From assembly GCA_032718475.1 (NCBI GenBank), contig JAUCBJ010008367.1:1-64000 (forward strand): a stretch of 64,000 nt of DNA, given 5' to 3'. Below the pieces are notes generated by a model. It did no database searches. It saw only the letters and a program-made list of their open reading frames with translations, and was not told where the DNA came from. This DNA comes from Nemertoderma westbladi. Its lineage: Eukaryota; Xenacoelomorpha; Nemertodermatida; Nemertodermatidae. Made by a program: the position numbers and the translations under genes. Shown piece after piece: positions 35,743 through 48,100 of this stretch (positions are counted from its first letter, which is position 1; each line of letters opens with the position of its first letter).

Positions 35743-35760
35743 TCCGTAAACACTGCGCCA
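35743..35760 (-). other. Gypsy primer-binding site candidate
   Basis: On the minus strand the sequence right after the 5' LTR starts TGGCGCAGTGTTTACGG. An initial TGG, complementary to the CCA end of a tRNA, is what a primer-binding site requires. I cannot assign the tRNA. Confidence 0.6.
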
Positions 35761-35911
35761 TGACGGATGTTGAGCTGGGGTCCATTAAATATAAGCGTGG
35801 TTATGCAAATCAGTATATTAGTCAGACAACAGTATATATGATCGAGCAAACATTAGGCCTAATCTAAACAGAAATTGGGTAGTCCGGTACATAAAACAGA
35901 AGTACTACACA
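35761..35911 (-). repeat. Ty3/gypsy 5' LTR
   Basis: Partner of 29617-29767, 151 bp. It is followed on the plus strand by CCGCA (35912-35916), the second copy of the 5-bp target duplication. The whole element is 6,295 bp. Confidence 0.95.
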
Positions 35912-35916
35912 CCGCA

Positions 35917-36981
35917 CGTTTTACGATCGTTTACATTTTACTTTGTTTTTTTACTACCTAATTTATTGCCCCCCTTTGATTCCCTTTATACACAGCCAGA
36001 CATCCCGCTATAGGGTTCACCATGATGCCGGTAGATATCTCACTTGCTCGTCTGTCCATCAATATAGTTAAATGCGTAAGTAGTATAGAGAACCACGATA
36101 GTGGCGCACATTGACACTGTAATTAAAAAAGTGATTTCCAGTAAAGATCGGTCGAAATGATAAATATAAGGCCCGTTTCACCACCCTACGGAGGTCGTGG
36201 GTTCGATCCCCGCATCTGGACCAGGGCAGTCTTCGTTTCGGCATGAATGCTTAAAGGGACTAGCCAGCAGGGCGCATCTCTTTATTACGTTTTAGACAAA
36301 TTATTGATATTTTGGTACTCTTATTGCGCTGGTATATCGTCATATTGGCCACCATTAATGGGGGAAGTCAATGAGGAGATAATTGAAACGGTTGACAATA
36401 TTAAAATAATGAAAATACGCATTAACATAAGCACGGGCAACAGTTTTTGGAATATATAATATATAATAATATATATCTTCGACCATTTATTAGTAATGTC
36501 ATTAGTGTAGCGAGGCAAAAAAGTCGCAAATAATTAGAAAAGTATCAAAATTGCACAGATTGTTGTAAATTCTTTTAATTGAGTCCAGCCAATTGAAGTG
36601 TACTGGTGTATATGGGGGTGACGTCACATTAACATGTACAGGTCGCAGTTGACGCATTTCTTATCTAAATTTATTATCATTACTCGAGAAAGGTACTACA
36701 TAGTTTATCAATAATAATTAAAGTATTGCATTTTTAAAAATTATCATGATAAAGGTAATTAATGTTTAGATAAATAAAATCACATGAAAACGATGTAAAA
36801 ATAGTGATTACACGCATCGATTGGTATAAGAAATTATCGAGAGACTTAAAGAGATTAGATATTGCCGCAATAGGGGCTGCAGTGCACTTGTAATAGCAAC
36901 CTAAGTGCTTTGAGATATTTGATCGAAAAACCCGGATCCGCGGATTTCTCGGCTACGCGATGGAATTGCGTTGACTGGGGG
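35917..36981. other. Gene-free stretch with a tRNA-like SINE candidate
   Basis: Near 36195-36215, GTGGGTTCGATCCCCGC can fold as a tRNA T-arm with five base pairs. It may mark a tRNA-derived SINE (roughly 36170-36260), although no A box or tail is clear. The rest is AT-rich without genes. Confidence 0.35.
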
Positions 36982-37092
36982 TGATATCGCTGTAACTTAG
37001 ATATCGCTGTAACTTAGATATCGCTGTAACTTAGATATCGCTGTAACTTAGATATCGCTGTAACTTAGATATCGCTGTAACTTAGATATCGC
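36982..37092. repeat. 17-bp satellite, six units
   Basis: Six essentially identical tandem copies of ATATCGCTGTAACTTAG. Confidence 0.95.
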
Positions 37093-37264
37093 GCTGGAAC
37101 CGTAGGTTCAATATTATCGCGATCACGAGAAGGTGGTCCCGATCGCTTTGAGCCGCTGGCCCGGTTGGTTGCGGATTCTATATGGATAACTGCCCGGGTG
37201 ATGTCATAGGTTGTTGTTTACAGGCGCGTTTGCGATAAAATCCATTCGTTCCTTAAAGAATGAG

Positions 37265-37771
37265 AAATAATATTATTTAGAAATAAACGTTTAAGTTACA
37301 ACGGAATAATATTATTTAGAAATAAACGTTTAAGTTACAACGGAATAATATTATTTAGAAATAAACTTTTAAGTTACAACGGAATAATATTATTTAGAAA
37401 TAAACGTTTAAGTTACAACGGAATAATATTATTTAGAAATAAACGTTTAAGTTACAACGGAATAATATTATTTAGAAATAAACGTTTAAGTTACAACGGA
37501 ATAATATTATTTAGAAATAAACGTTTAAGTTACAACGGAATAATATTATTTAGAAATAAACGTTTAAGTTACGACGGAATAATATTAATTAGAAATAAAC
37601 GTTTAAGTTACAACGGAATAATATTATTTAGAAATAAACGTTTAAGTTACGACGGAATAATATTAATTAGAAATAAACGTTTAAGTTACAACGGAATAAT
37701 ATTATTTAGAAATAAACGTTTAAGTTACAACGGAATAATATTATTTAGAAATAAACGTTTAAGTTACAACG
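37265..37771. repeat. 39-bp satellite, about 13 units
   Basis: The unit contains AATAATATTATTTAGAAATA and AACGTTTAAGTTACAACGG. Total length is 507 bp, 13 times 39. Variant units (TTAATTAG, TACGACGG) recur as linked pairs, showing duplication of larger blocks. Regular unique spacers are absent, so it is not a CRISPR array. Confidence 0.95.
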
Positions 37772-38691
37772 ATCCACCATATTGATTTTTATCGCAAGCT
37801 CGATTGCCGCTTTTCTTACAGATCTGCCAATTAACTAGCTGGTGGAGCTTGCGCACCGCGAAAGAAGCTCTCTAACTTCAGACGACTGTTCAACTGTCCA
37901 CGTCTTCGTTCAAGTTACACTCAAACTAATGTATATACATCAATAATGTATATAACATAAATGACCTTTATTGGCTTTATTATGTTCTCTGAGTTAATGA
38001 CTGTTAGGACTGCTTACCTTAAAAGTCACTATCTAACTATGTATGTATGTATATAGGGTGAACTCCTCTGAAGGTATAGTTTGAAATATATATATAGCTA
38101 TGTATAGGTAGTTTCGAAAAAATTATTAAGGTTTCTTTTTATTTCGAAAATTGCCCCATCTTAACACGAAAATTTCCGAAGGCTCAATGATAGCTCAATA
38201 TTAGTTTTGCATGCTTCGCTCGCCCCTGCCCAGACCTCCCCCCCACCCCCCCCCACCCCACCACCCCCCACCCCCCCACCCCCCCCCCCCCCCCGATTTA
38301 CAATTCAAGACTACTACGCCACAGTATGTAATAGGGGAATTGGAGAGGGGGCTCCCTTCCAGGTGGGTCCCAGGCCTCCCACCGGCTTAATACGTCCCTG
38401 AAAATAAGCTGCTGCTGTTTTGCGACTAAAATTCACATTTTATTAGCAATACGCTGTTCTACTCCAAAGCAATAGTAGGGAGTAAATATTTTGCAAGTCT
38501 TCCTTGAACAAAACTCGCGAAACATACGCCCTAATGCGTTTGGTTTCGGTACAACATCATTACTTGAGATGTGACCAATAGAAATGGTTTTCCTTGTTCT
38601 AATACAGCTGGCCCCGTTGTTCAAAAGGTAAACAATGACAAATTTGACTTATGATCTAGTGATGTTTTTGCAATCCTCTTCTTAGAACTCA
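37772..38691. other. Gene-free stretch with a C-rich tract
   Basis: A C/A tract of about 60 bases with long C runs lies at 38236-38294. No gene is seen. Confidence 0.6.
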
Positions 38692-38696
38692 CCAGG
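38692..38696. other. BEL/Pao copy 2 target-site duplication, left
   Basis: CCAGG, repeated exactly at 57413-57417. A 5-bp duplication fits BEL/Pao integration. Confidence 0.93.
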
Positions 38697-39859
38697 TGTA
38701 AAGGCTTTTGCGGAATTAGCCGGTTATTTTCCCCGTAAAGTACTCTGTAGTTGGTTTAACAGGCATAAAAGGCCGTGTCCTTACTGTACTGGTGTTTTAG
38801 AGGACATAAAAGCCATTTCTTCTGTATGTGTACTTTAGCGGACATAATTAGCAATTCTATGACGCAATACGCCAGATCCTCTTGAAACAGTGTAGCTACC
38901 ATGACGACGGCTAACAGCTGATGCTGTACACGTGGAGCTTTTTCTTTGTTCTCTGTTCCTTCTTTGTTCGGTCGACCAATCAGAGCGTTTTTTGCCTCTG
39001 TGTTGGAGATTGTATACGGAAACTCGTGGAGTTGAGTCAGTATGTGATTTTGTCCACAGCCAAGAACACCGGCTTTGGAACCTCCGTGTTTCAGTCTTTA
39101 GCCCAACATTAGTAGGCTTAATTATAGAACGTATATCTGTTATCTACCAAATCATAACATACATATCATAACTCATATCAACACCTTAAACTTTGTACTG
39201 CTATTTACTGTCGGTTATTCATTATATTTGTTGATGGAATATTATATTTGGAATACTGATAAATAATCAGACACCCCAATCTTCTTGATATACTAAAGGT
39301 TAGAGAGACCGGTTACATATAACGATTGCGACTTACATTAAGTGGTTTGAAGTGAATCTAATGCTATTTTATAGGCCCTACATGTATTGTCTGTTGTTCT
39401 CTTTATATGTGACTAAAATTAGTGAAGGTCGGCAGATCAGTGTGCAGCATTGTGCAGTATTGTGTATGATTGTGACTGATAACAAAGCATCTCCTAAAGA
39501 ATGCGCCATATACGTGAATCTATAGCCATCCCGTTGTGTCTAGTTTAAGTCATAACTCTGTTTACATATTTAGAGCGCCACGTCCTAAAGGAACTGTTAA
39601 TATTTCCCGAAAGTGAATAATATTTGTCAGAGATTATATATATTACGATCAGTCGAATAATACAGTAGGCCTACCCCGCAATACGGTTAGGCTTCCGAAT
39701 CCAGTCTCCCGGGTATATCCAGCGGGTGAATGATCGCGCATAGACTGGCTTCGGCTAATGTAGTGTATCAAATACTTGTCATAGGCTAAAGACGATCTAT
39801 TATCTAGAAGACATCCCAATTTGGCAGGTTAAACTGCTAAAGGTCTGAAAGCGCGAACA
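38697..39859 (+). repeat. BEL/Pao copy 2, 5' LTR
   Basis: A 1,163-bp LTR with TG...CA ends (TGTAAAGGC...GCGCGAACA). It is nearly identical to 56233-57412. The visible differences are a handful of substitutions plus one rearranged patch near 39140-39190. The copy is therefore fairly young compared with copy 1. Confidence 0.96.
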
Positions 39860-42166
39860 ATAACAGATATAGCTTCTGTATTGCAGTAGGCAATAAAGCT
39901 GAAGTACCGGACAACCGGTACCTAGTAGGCCTGACTACCTAACCACCCGGACCGGTACCTACAGCAGTACAGGTACAGCAGTATTATTCGATTTTGATAA
40001 TTATATACCGGTAGGCCTTAATAATTAATCAGGGACTGCAGCCCTGGTTTTTTATTGAGATTTTACTTATTTCTGTCAGTTTTATTTACTTGTAGGTTAA
40101 TATTGAGCAGAAGACGTGTAAGCCTGCCCAGATTGTACAGATAATTTGTAGGCTGGACTGTTGTCTGACTGTTGTTAAGTCTGAAGGGACTGTAGTGTGT
40201 GTAGAGCGTATGTCCGAAAAAGTACTAGTTAGGAAAGTAGGGGCTGCCAGTGCTGTGAGGTGAACCCCCTCGAAAGAATAAGTCGTACTACTCGGTTAGA
40301 ACGCATACTAACTAACCATTTCGGAGTCTGCATATACTGTAGTTTATTTAGGCTTGATAGTAGTCTGCCAGCGTTTGGTCTGTACTTTGTTTGTGTAGTC
40401 TGTACGGGTAGCGTAATATTTCTTATTTAGATAATTTGTAGGCTGGATTGTTGTCTGGCTGTTGTTAGGTCTTGAGAGATTTCGGTGTGTGTAGAGTGTA
40501 TGTCCGATAAAGTGCCAGTTGGGAACGTAGGGGCTTCCAGAGCTGTGAGGTAAACCCCCTCGAAAGAATAAGTCGTACTACTGGGTTAGAACGCATACTA
40601 ACTAACCATTTCGGAGTCTGCATATACCGTAGTTTGTTTAGGCTTGATAGTAGTCTGTCAGTATTTGGTCTGCATTTTGTTTGAGTAGTCTGTACGCGTA
40701 GCGTAATATTTATTATTCAGAGTTTATGCGATTATTCGCAACATTCATATCCCCAAGTTTATTCCTACAGTAATTGTGCTTGTTATATATACCGTTATAG
40801 TTAAACTAACCCCGGTACTACATCAGGGCTGCTTGGCGTAGGTAAAGACTGGTGATTTTGTGCCCCGGTCACTCCAGCAGATACCGTGGTTCTTTTAGCT
40901 GTTCAAGTATTTTTAACTACTGATTATTTGTTGTATAAGTACTTGTACCTAATTTAGGGTTTAGTGTACAGTGCTTTCCGAAGGTAATTAGTGTGTAGGC
41001 AGTATATTTGTGTTGTAAAGTGGTTAATAGGCACGTTGGTTCTGGTAGACCGCGGTAATTAACTTCTAGGTAGGAACACTCCGTGATACATAACGTAGTA
41101 CTTATAGCGCCACGGCTATAAGTCGTCAGACGGTGGTATTTTTCTATCTGGACAACGCAGTATATTTACTACTACTTATTATTTTCAAATACCGTAGTAA
41201 CCTGTCCGTTGTAATAACCAGATATTCTAACCCTTTGTTAGGCTGGTTAGTAGACTTCTTGTAAAATTACCCTAAAAATTCGTACTTGTAATTTTTGTGT
41301 TTATTTAGAGATTGTAATCTCACCCAGAATTGTACGTAATTTGTAGTATTAAGTAACTTAGGTAAATTAGAATTATTTGTTTTAGTGTCCAACAAGTAAC
41401 ACTTCACTGAGAGCGCACAGCTTCTGTGTAGTGACTCCCCCCAGAAATAATAACATTTATTTCAAATATTGACAAAACCCATTTTAACGGGTATATATAT
41501 TATAAATCAACTCAAACGATTTATAAATAGTAGGCCTGCCATACATCAATTAGGTCTAAATATCAGTTGGACTACTGCTCAAATAACGGTAATAAAGTAA
41601 GTAAAGTAACCAAGTAACCCCTAAAAATTCAGAAATTCAATTATTTAAAATAATTGACATACCGGTATTTACCATAGGCTTATTATATTTATTTCTATAA
41701 ATTTTAGGCTGAAATTATACCGGTATTCTGTAATTAATTCTAGTCTGTAATTATACTTATATATATACATTATAAGTGTAAGCTGTATACCGGTATTCAC
41801 GATAGGCCTATTATATATTTAAAAATTTAGGCTGAAATTATACCGGTATTCTGTAATTAATTCTAGTTAATAATTATACTTATATATACTATAGGTGTAA
41901 GCTGCATACCGGTATTCACGATAGGCCTATTATATATTTATATATACTTGTGCTGAAATTACATACCGGTATTCTGTGACAAATCTAGTCTGTGACAATA
42001 CTTATATATATACTATAAGCATACCGGTATTCTAATATATTATATATATATTACGCTACACTGAGTAGCAGTATCGGTAATTAATTACTAGGCTAACGGT
42101 GATACTGAATTACTAGACTTGCTTAAACTGTAATATAGCAGTAGGCATTCAACTGTACAAACCAAC
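39860..42166 (+). other. BEL/Pao copy 2 leader (5' UTR)
   Basis: A 2.3-kb non-coding leader homologous to 60666-62658 of copy 3. It contains a 290-bp tandem duplication (40141-40430 and 40431-40720) that is single-copy in copy 3. A run of diverged repeats carrying ATACCGGTATTC lies at about 41650-42030. The bases right after the LTR, ATAACAG, are shared with copy 3 but do not start with TGG, so I see no canonical primer-binding site next to the LTR. No protein frame is supported. Confidence 0.85.
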
Positions 42167-45100
42167 ATGTCTGACACAAAGCAAAACCTGTCAGACAGTC
42201 TCCTAGATACAACCATATGTGACCCAGACAGGAGTGTGGAACGTGTAGGACCGAAGTTCAACTCACCTCCTACTGTAAGAAAGATCATCCCTCCCGTAGT
42301 AATATCAGACCCTAGGCTAGTCCAACATCGTAGGTCTATCATAGGCACTCGAGCTCAGGTCAAGCGGGACCAAGAAGCAGCGGAACAGCAACAACCCGCG
42401 AGCCAAGAACTTATTTCTCAACGGCCCGACAGCTCCAGTAGTGAGGATACTGTAGAGCTGACACCCGAGCACGGAGCAAAGATGACAGATGCGGTTTATT
42501 CGGATCCCCTTCTCATCCTTCCTGCAGCCGTACTCACTAGGTTATTGATTGCGGTGGAAGAACACCAGATCGATTGGGCGAGAAATAAGCGATCGACTAA
42601 AGATAGTTATGCGGGATACACAAGGGAAGAACTGAAGTCTATTGTCGAGTCGCAATGGAACTTCCCCGGACCCGGACTCCCGTTTGATTTATCAGAAGCT
42701 GCCTGGGAAGACATGCACAGGATGGGAGTAACCAAGGAAATCATCGATCCAGCTGTGTGGAAGAGGTCCGCAGCCGGATACGTACAGGGATTCTTCAGCT
42801 CCATGGAGCGATTAGAAGAACAACTGTTTCAACAACCCCAAGGACCTCAAGAGTAGGGACAGCTGCTTTATCAAGTTAGAGAAAGAATTCTACGAATCAG
42901 GCTAATCTTATCGGCCTTTGAGGAGGCTTCTAAAAGAAGACAAGACACGTCGTTGCAAGTTGCCGTAAAGACTTGGTTTCAACGGGTGAGTCTCCAGGTT
43001 CAAGGAACGGCTCAGTGGAAAGCCCAGCTGGATGAGCGCTCAACCCATGGAGAATCAACAGACGCTACTTTTTCCCAAGTGGAAAGTGAAGCGACGGCAG
43101 AGAAACCGCATAAGAGGGATGCCATTGAAATCTATCTGTCAGACTATCAACGCTTTTTAGGTGATGAAGAGTTGAGGAGAAGGCTAGATGGACTTAGCCC
43201 TAATAGTGAAGGAACCAAGCTTGTGTTGGACGCAATCGATGTGGATATGAGAGCTGCGAACCAAGCTAGATTTGATGAACGCCTCCGCATCACTAGAGTC
43301 CAAGAAGAACAAGTGAAGAAAAAACGTATAGAAGACAGAAAGACAGCGGCAGTGGCAGCAGCAGTGGCAGCGGCAGAAGCAGAAAGAAAAGCGGCAGTGG
43401 CAGCGGCAGAGGCAGAGGCAGAAGCGGAAAGAAAAGTGGCAGCGGCAGCAGCCGAAGCGGAAAGAAAGGCGGCAGTGGCAGCGGCAGAGGCAGTAGCAGA
43501 AGCGCGGAGAGCTTCTGAAGAAACCACCCAATTAGAATTGGAAAACATTCAGGAGAATCAAGACTGCATAAATAAACAATTAACAGCTAGTAATATGCAG
43601 ATGATGAGTCGATCTACTCCCAAAAGACAGGGATATACATCATCTGAGGAAGGCGATACCACCGATACTGAAGGCGGAGGAAATAGATCTCGTCTAAGCA
43701 GACGTAGAAGAATGTCCCACCGTCAGAAATTGCCTGATTTGCCCCCAGCTGTTAGAAGGCAACTAACTAACACAAATTTAGGTAGTACAGAACCCACAGA
43801 CCAAATAATTAAAATAGAAAGACTCCCTACTATAATAGATGAGCCTGAAATAATTAGGCCTGTTCCCGAAGCCACCCCTTCGGTGGTAGAGACACCTGTA
43901 CTCCCTGAACCTACCTCTAAATTCCCTCTGCACAGCACTAAGCTATCTGTGCCCCACAGAACCACCCTTGAAAATGTTCATGTCCTGGACTCCGAGCGAA
44001 ATATTAATGATTTGTCGCCCGTTGTCCCTCGTCCGCCCGCTACAACGTTGGCGGCTCCCGCTTCGGCGGTCGAGTGGGTGGATGAGAGACGACGGGGGAT
44101 GGATCTTCTGCTCGGGCAAATGCAGGAGACTGTTCAGCAATTCAAGGGCACAGTAAGGGAAAGTAGGTTAGAGTTGCAAGAAGTGCAGCAAAGTATTGCG
44201 TTAGAACGCGATAAATTAGTAAATACACAAAGAGGTATACCACCACCCCCTGTAACAATGTGTCAACCTGTTAGGTCTGAAGTATCTCATGCGCAAGGTG
44301 TGGAGCCTACACGCATATATACTGCTAGCGAAGTAGAAACTCCTATAGTGAACCCTATTAAGGGTAATTATAGACCTGTTGATAATGATATTCCCTATAG
44401 ACCTGATCATAATCCGAGAAATTTATATACCGATAACTCGATATTAAATAACACGATGGCCCAAGAAAGTTTTACGCGTCAAATGGCTAGAACCGAAGCC
44501 CGTCAAGCGGTAAAGGTGGGAGAGATAGTCAAGTTCAATGGAGATGAGATGAAATGGTTACCTTTTAATGAATATTATAAAGATAACATACAGAACTCTG
44601 TACTATCTAATGGAGAGAAACTTAGATTCCTCATCGAGTGCTTGGAAGGATCTCCCAAGTTAATGGCGTTAAAGTTTATTGGACATCCAGACGGATTAAG
44701 ACAAGTTTGGGATACACTAAACATCAGGTATGGTAATAGGAATAACATACCTAAATATTTGTATGCAAAATTAGTAGCGCCCCGAAAGTTCATTAGCAGC
44801 GGGATAATAGAGTTTTCCGATGAGATTCAAGAGATCTGTAGACAATTAGATTGGTTAGGTAAGTCTCATGAATATCAGAGTTCTATGGTTATTGGAGCCG
44901 TGGCTTCTACTTTACCGAAGGGTGGAGTAGGTACACGCTGGGATAAGAAAGTGTTATATATGATGGAACAACAACGACGAGACCCTACCATGGCTGATCT
45001 TATGTCATTCTTAGATGGAGAAGTGAAATTACAGCTCCTAAAACAGTCCAGAGAGAAGACACCGGAAAACAAGGTAAGTGAGAAACCCGTTTCTAGGAGA

Positions 45101-48100
45101 AAGGTAACACCAGTGTGTTATACAGACGACGGCGAAAGCCAGACTTCTCAAGGAGAGGATAGCGGGAAAGACACTGAAAGATCTTATTATGTCAATAAAA
45201 TGCCTAAAGAACAGGTAAGTAAATTCAAGTCTCGAACCAATGACAGGAGAGAACAGGTAAGAAAAACTCCTCCTACGTCTCCTAAGAGAATTCAGGTGAG
45301 AAAGCCCGAAGAAAGAATGAGTGTGCACAATGTTATTCAAAATAAGGTAAGTAACATCAAACCGAAATGTGCGCTATGTGATGGGACCCACCGTTTGAAT
45401 ATGTGTGATGAATTCCTGAAGAAATCATTAACGGAGAGACGGGAAGTCATGTGGGATAAGCGGTTGTGTTATAATTGCCTCAGACAAGGACACCAACGGC
45501 GAACCTGTTACTCCGACACAAGGTGTGCAAAGTGCGGTGCGAAACATCATATCTTGTTGCACACTGAATTTGAGCGAAACAGCCAGAGTCAGGTAAGTGA
45601 TTCCGAACTACATGTCCAATTCAGTGATGTGAACGACACTGACCAAAGTTCTGAGATGGAAGGATTCTATACAGATGAATTCTCCGACGAAGATGAATCC
45701 TGTTACATGATAAATACCGCAGTGTATCGAGCACTTACGTATGAAAAAGACACAGACAGCGACCTCACCCTAACTACTTCTGATCGACAACCATCTTGGA
45801 AAGCGCCACCTTCCAATGTAGGAATCCGAGAATTTCCTGTAGTACAGGTAAGGGTCCACGGACCTAAAAGGAGTTATGTAGTGAACGCCCTCCTTGACTC
45901 CGGTAGTACAGGAACATTCATCGACAAAGAACTAGCCGAAGACATCTTTGCTGGACAACCCTGCCGAACTAAGCTAAACATGTCAGGAATTATGCAGGTT
46001 TGGAAATCTACAGTAATAGCGGATTATTATGTAGGTGCGTTGTCCACCCCCCAGGATGAACTAGGAGAACATAGTATAAGGTCAGTAAAAATGGTGGCGA
46101 TAAAGAACTTCGCTACCACCCAAGTGGAACCTTATAATTGGGATGAGGACGATTTCACCCAGCAGCTTGAAATACCTAGATTCAACACCGATTACCCTGG
46201 AGTGCAAATACTCATCGGTCAAAACGCGCATGAAGCGCTCGAGACATTGGAGAAACGGCCTGCTCAACCGCAACCACTACAAGCTTATGCGGGAAGAACT
46301 AGAGTGGGTTGGTACTTTACTGGCCCTTCCCGTAGAACTCTCATGGAAAGATTACCGAAAGACCAGGTATATCAAGTAAGAGAATGGGAAGTCGAGGGCA
46401 GTGAGTTAGACGATCCAACTGAGGGAACACCATACTCCTCAGATAATGACGATGTCCACCAACTTTTCGACGAGGAGAATACCATCGATCTCCTTAAGGA
46501 AAACGAGACTTGGCAAAACCAAGTGAACTTATGTCAGCTCCTTCTTCCATCAGAACGAGACGACTATAACGACGAGCTTAATGACGTCATTGAACGTTAT
46601 AATGCCAAGACTCGGGATGAACACGCCGTACGATTCTTTACTCAAGAGGCTGTAGAGCCCAATTCCTACGATAAGGCCCTATCGTTAGAGGAAGAAAGAG
46701 CCAAGCAGATCCAAGAGACAACTACACGTTTTCTTAAAGATCAAGGTAGATATGAGATCAGTCTACCTTTCCGAAAGCGAGAACCAAAGTTCGTAAACAA
46801 CAGACCCTTGGCGGAGAAAAGAATTGCTCAACTACATCGACGCCTTACGGCAAATTCTTCAGCTAAAGAAATGTATCAAACGCAGTTGAAGAAATTTATT
46901 AGCAAGGGATATGCGGAGCTAGTACCGGAAGAAACACCTATAACTGAGAGAACGTATTATTTAACTCACCATTACGTTCCCAAACCCGGTAAACCCCATG
47001 AGGTACGAGTGGTGTTTGACGGCTCCGCCCTCTATATGGGCCAATCCCTTAATTCCAAATTGTTACCCGGACCCAACTTACTCCAATCCTTGTTGGGAAT
47101 ACTCTTAAGATTAAGACAATATTCAATTGCTTTCGCCTCAGATATAGAAGGCATGTTCTTACAAGTCAAGGCGCTGGATAGGGATCGAGATAGCCAACGA
47201 TTTCTGTGGTGGCCTGAAGGAGACCTCAACCAGAAACCGGTGGAGTACTGGATGACCATCCAGGCTTTTGGGATAATCTCAAGCCCTTCAAACGCCTGTT
47301 CAGTGGTGCGCACCACTGCGGATGACAACCGAGACGCCTTCTCTAAAGAGGTGATTGACAACATCAAGCGGGATATATACATGGACGACAATCTAAAGTC
47401 CCTTCCATCAGTCGAAGAAGCCATCGATGTCGCTAAAGGAACGGTAGAGTGCTTAAAAAGAGGTGGATTTCGATTAACTAAATTCACCAGCAACTCCCGT
47501 GAGTTTCTGGAGTCGATCCCGGTAGAAGATCGAGGAGCGAAAGACCTGGATCTAATAAAAGATGATCTCCCAGAAACTAAGACCCTTGGTTTGAAATGGG
47601 ACACAGAAAGAGATATCCTGTTTTTCCAACTAAAACAGCGAGATAATCCAGTTCGGACTAAATGGATTTGTTTAAGTATCCTGAGCACTTATTTCGATCC
47701 ATTGGGATTTATTAGCCCAGTTATATTGATTGCTCGGAGTTTAGTACAACAAATGTGGCTTGAAAACCACTCATGGGACGATCCACTTAAGGGAGAATTA
47801 TTAAAGAAGTGGATGAAATGGGAAGATTCTCTACCAGCCATCGAGAACTTTATAATTTCCCGTTCATATTTTGGTCATGTTCTCCCTACGTATTCCTATC
47901 AACTCCATGTGTTTGGAGACGCCAGCGATATGGGAATAGGTATAGTAGCCTACCTAAGGGTGGAAACTCCGGACGGAATCAAAGTCGCCTTGGTTACCTC
48001 TAAGGCATTGATAAACAATAAGTTGAAAGTTCCTCGAGCGGAGTTAAAGGCGGCTCTATACGCTACAGCCATCGGCCGGAATGTAACAGAAAAGATCGAC

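Noticed and set aside
37265-37771. Regular 39-bp repeats resembling a CRISPR array
   Set aside because: There are no unique spacers, and the DNA is plainly animal. It is a satellite.
38207-38401. Proline-rich small protein
   Set aside because: It is created by the C-rich tract at 38236-38294 and is not a credible gene.
43147-43548. Antisense frames opposite the Gag coiled coil and other long antisense frames (for example 11045-11617, 47032-47688)
   Set aside because: They are shadows of strongly coding sense frames, low-complexity or present only opposite pol, with no recognisable domains.
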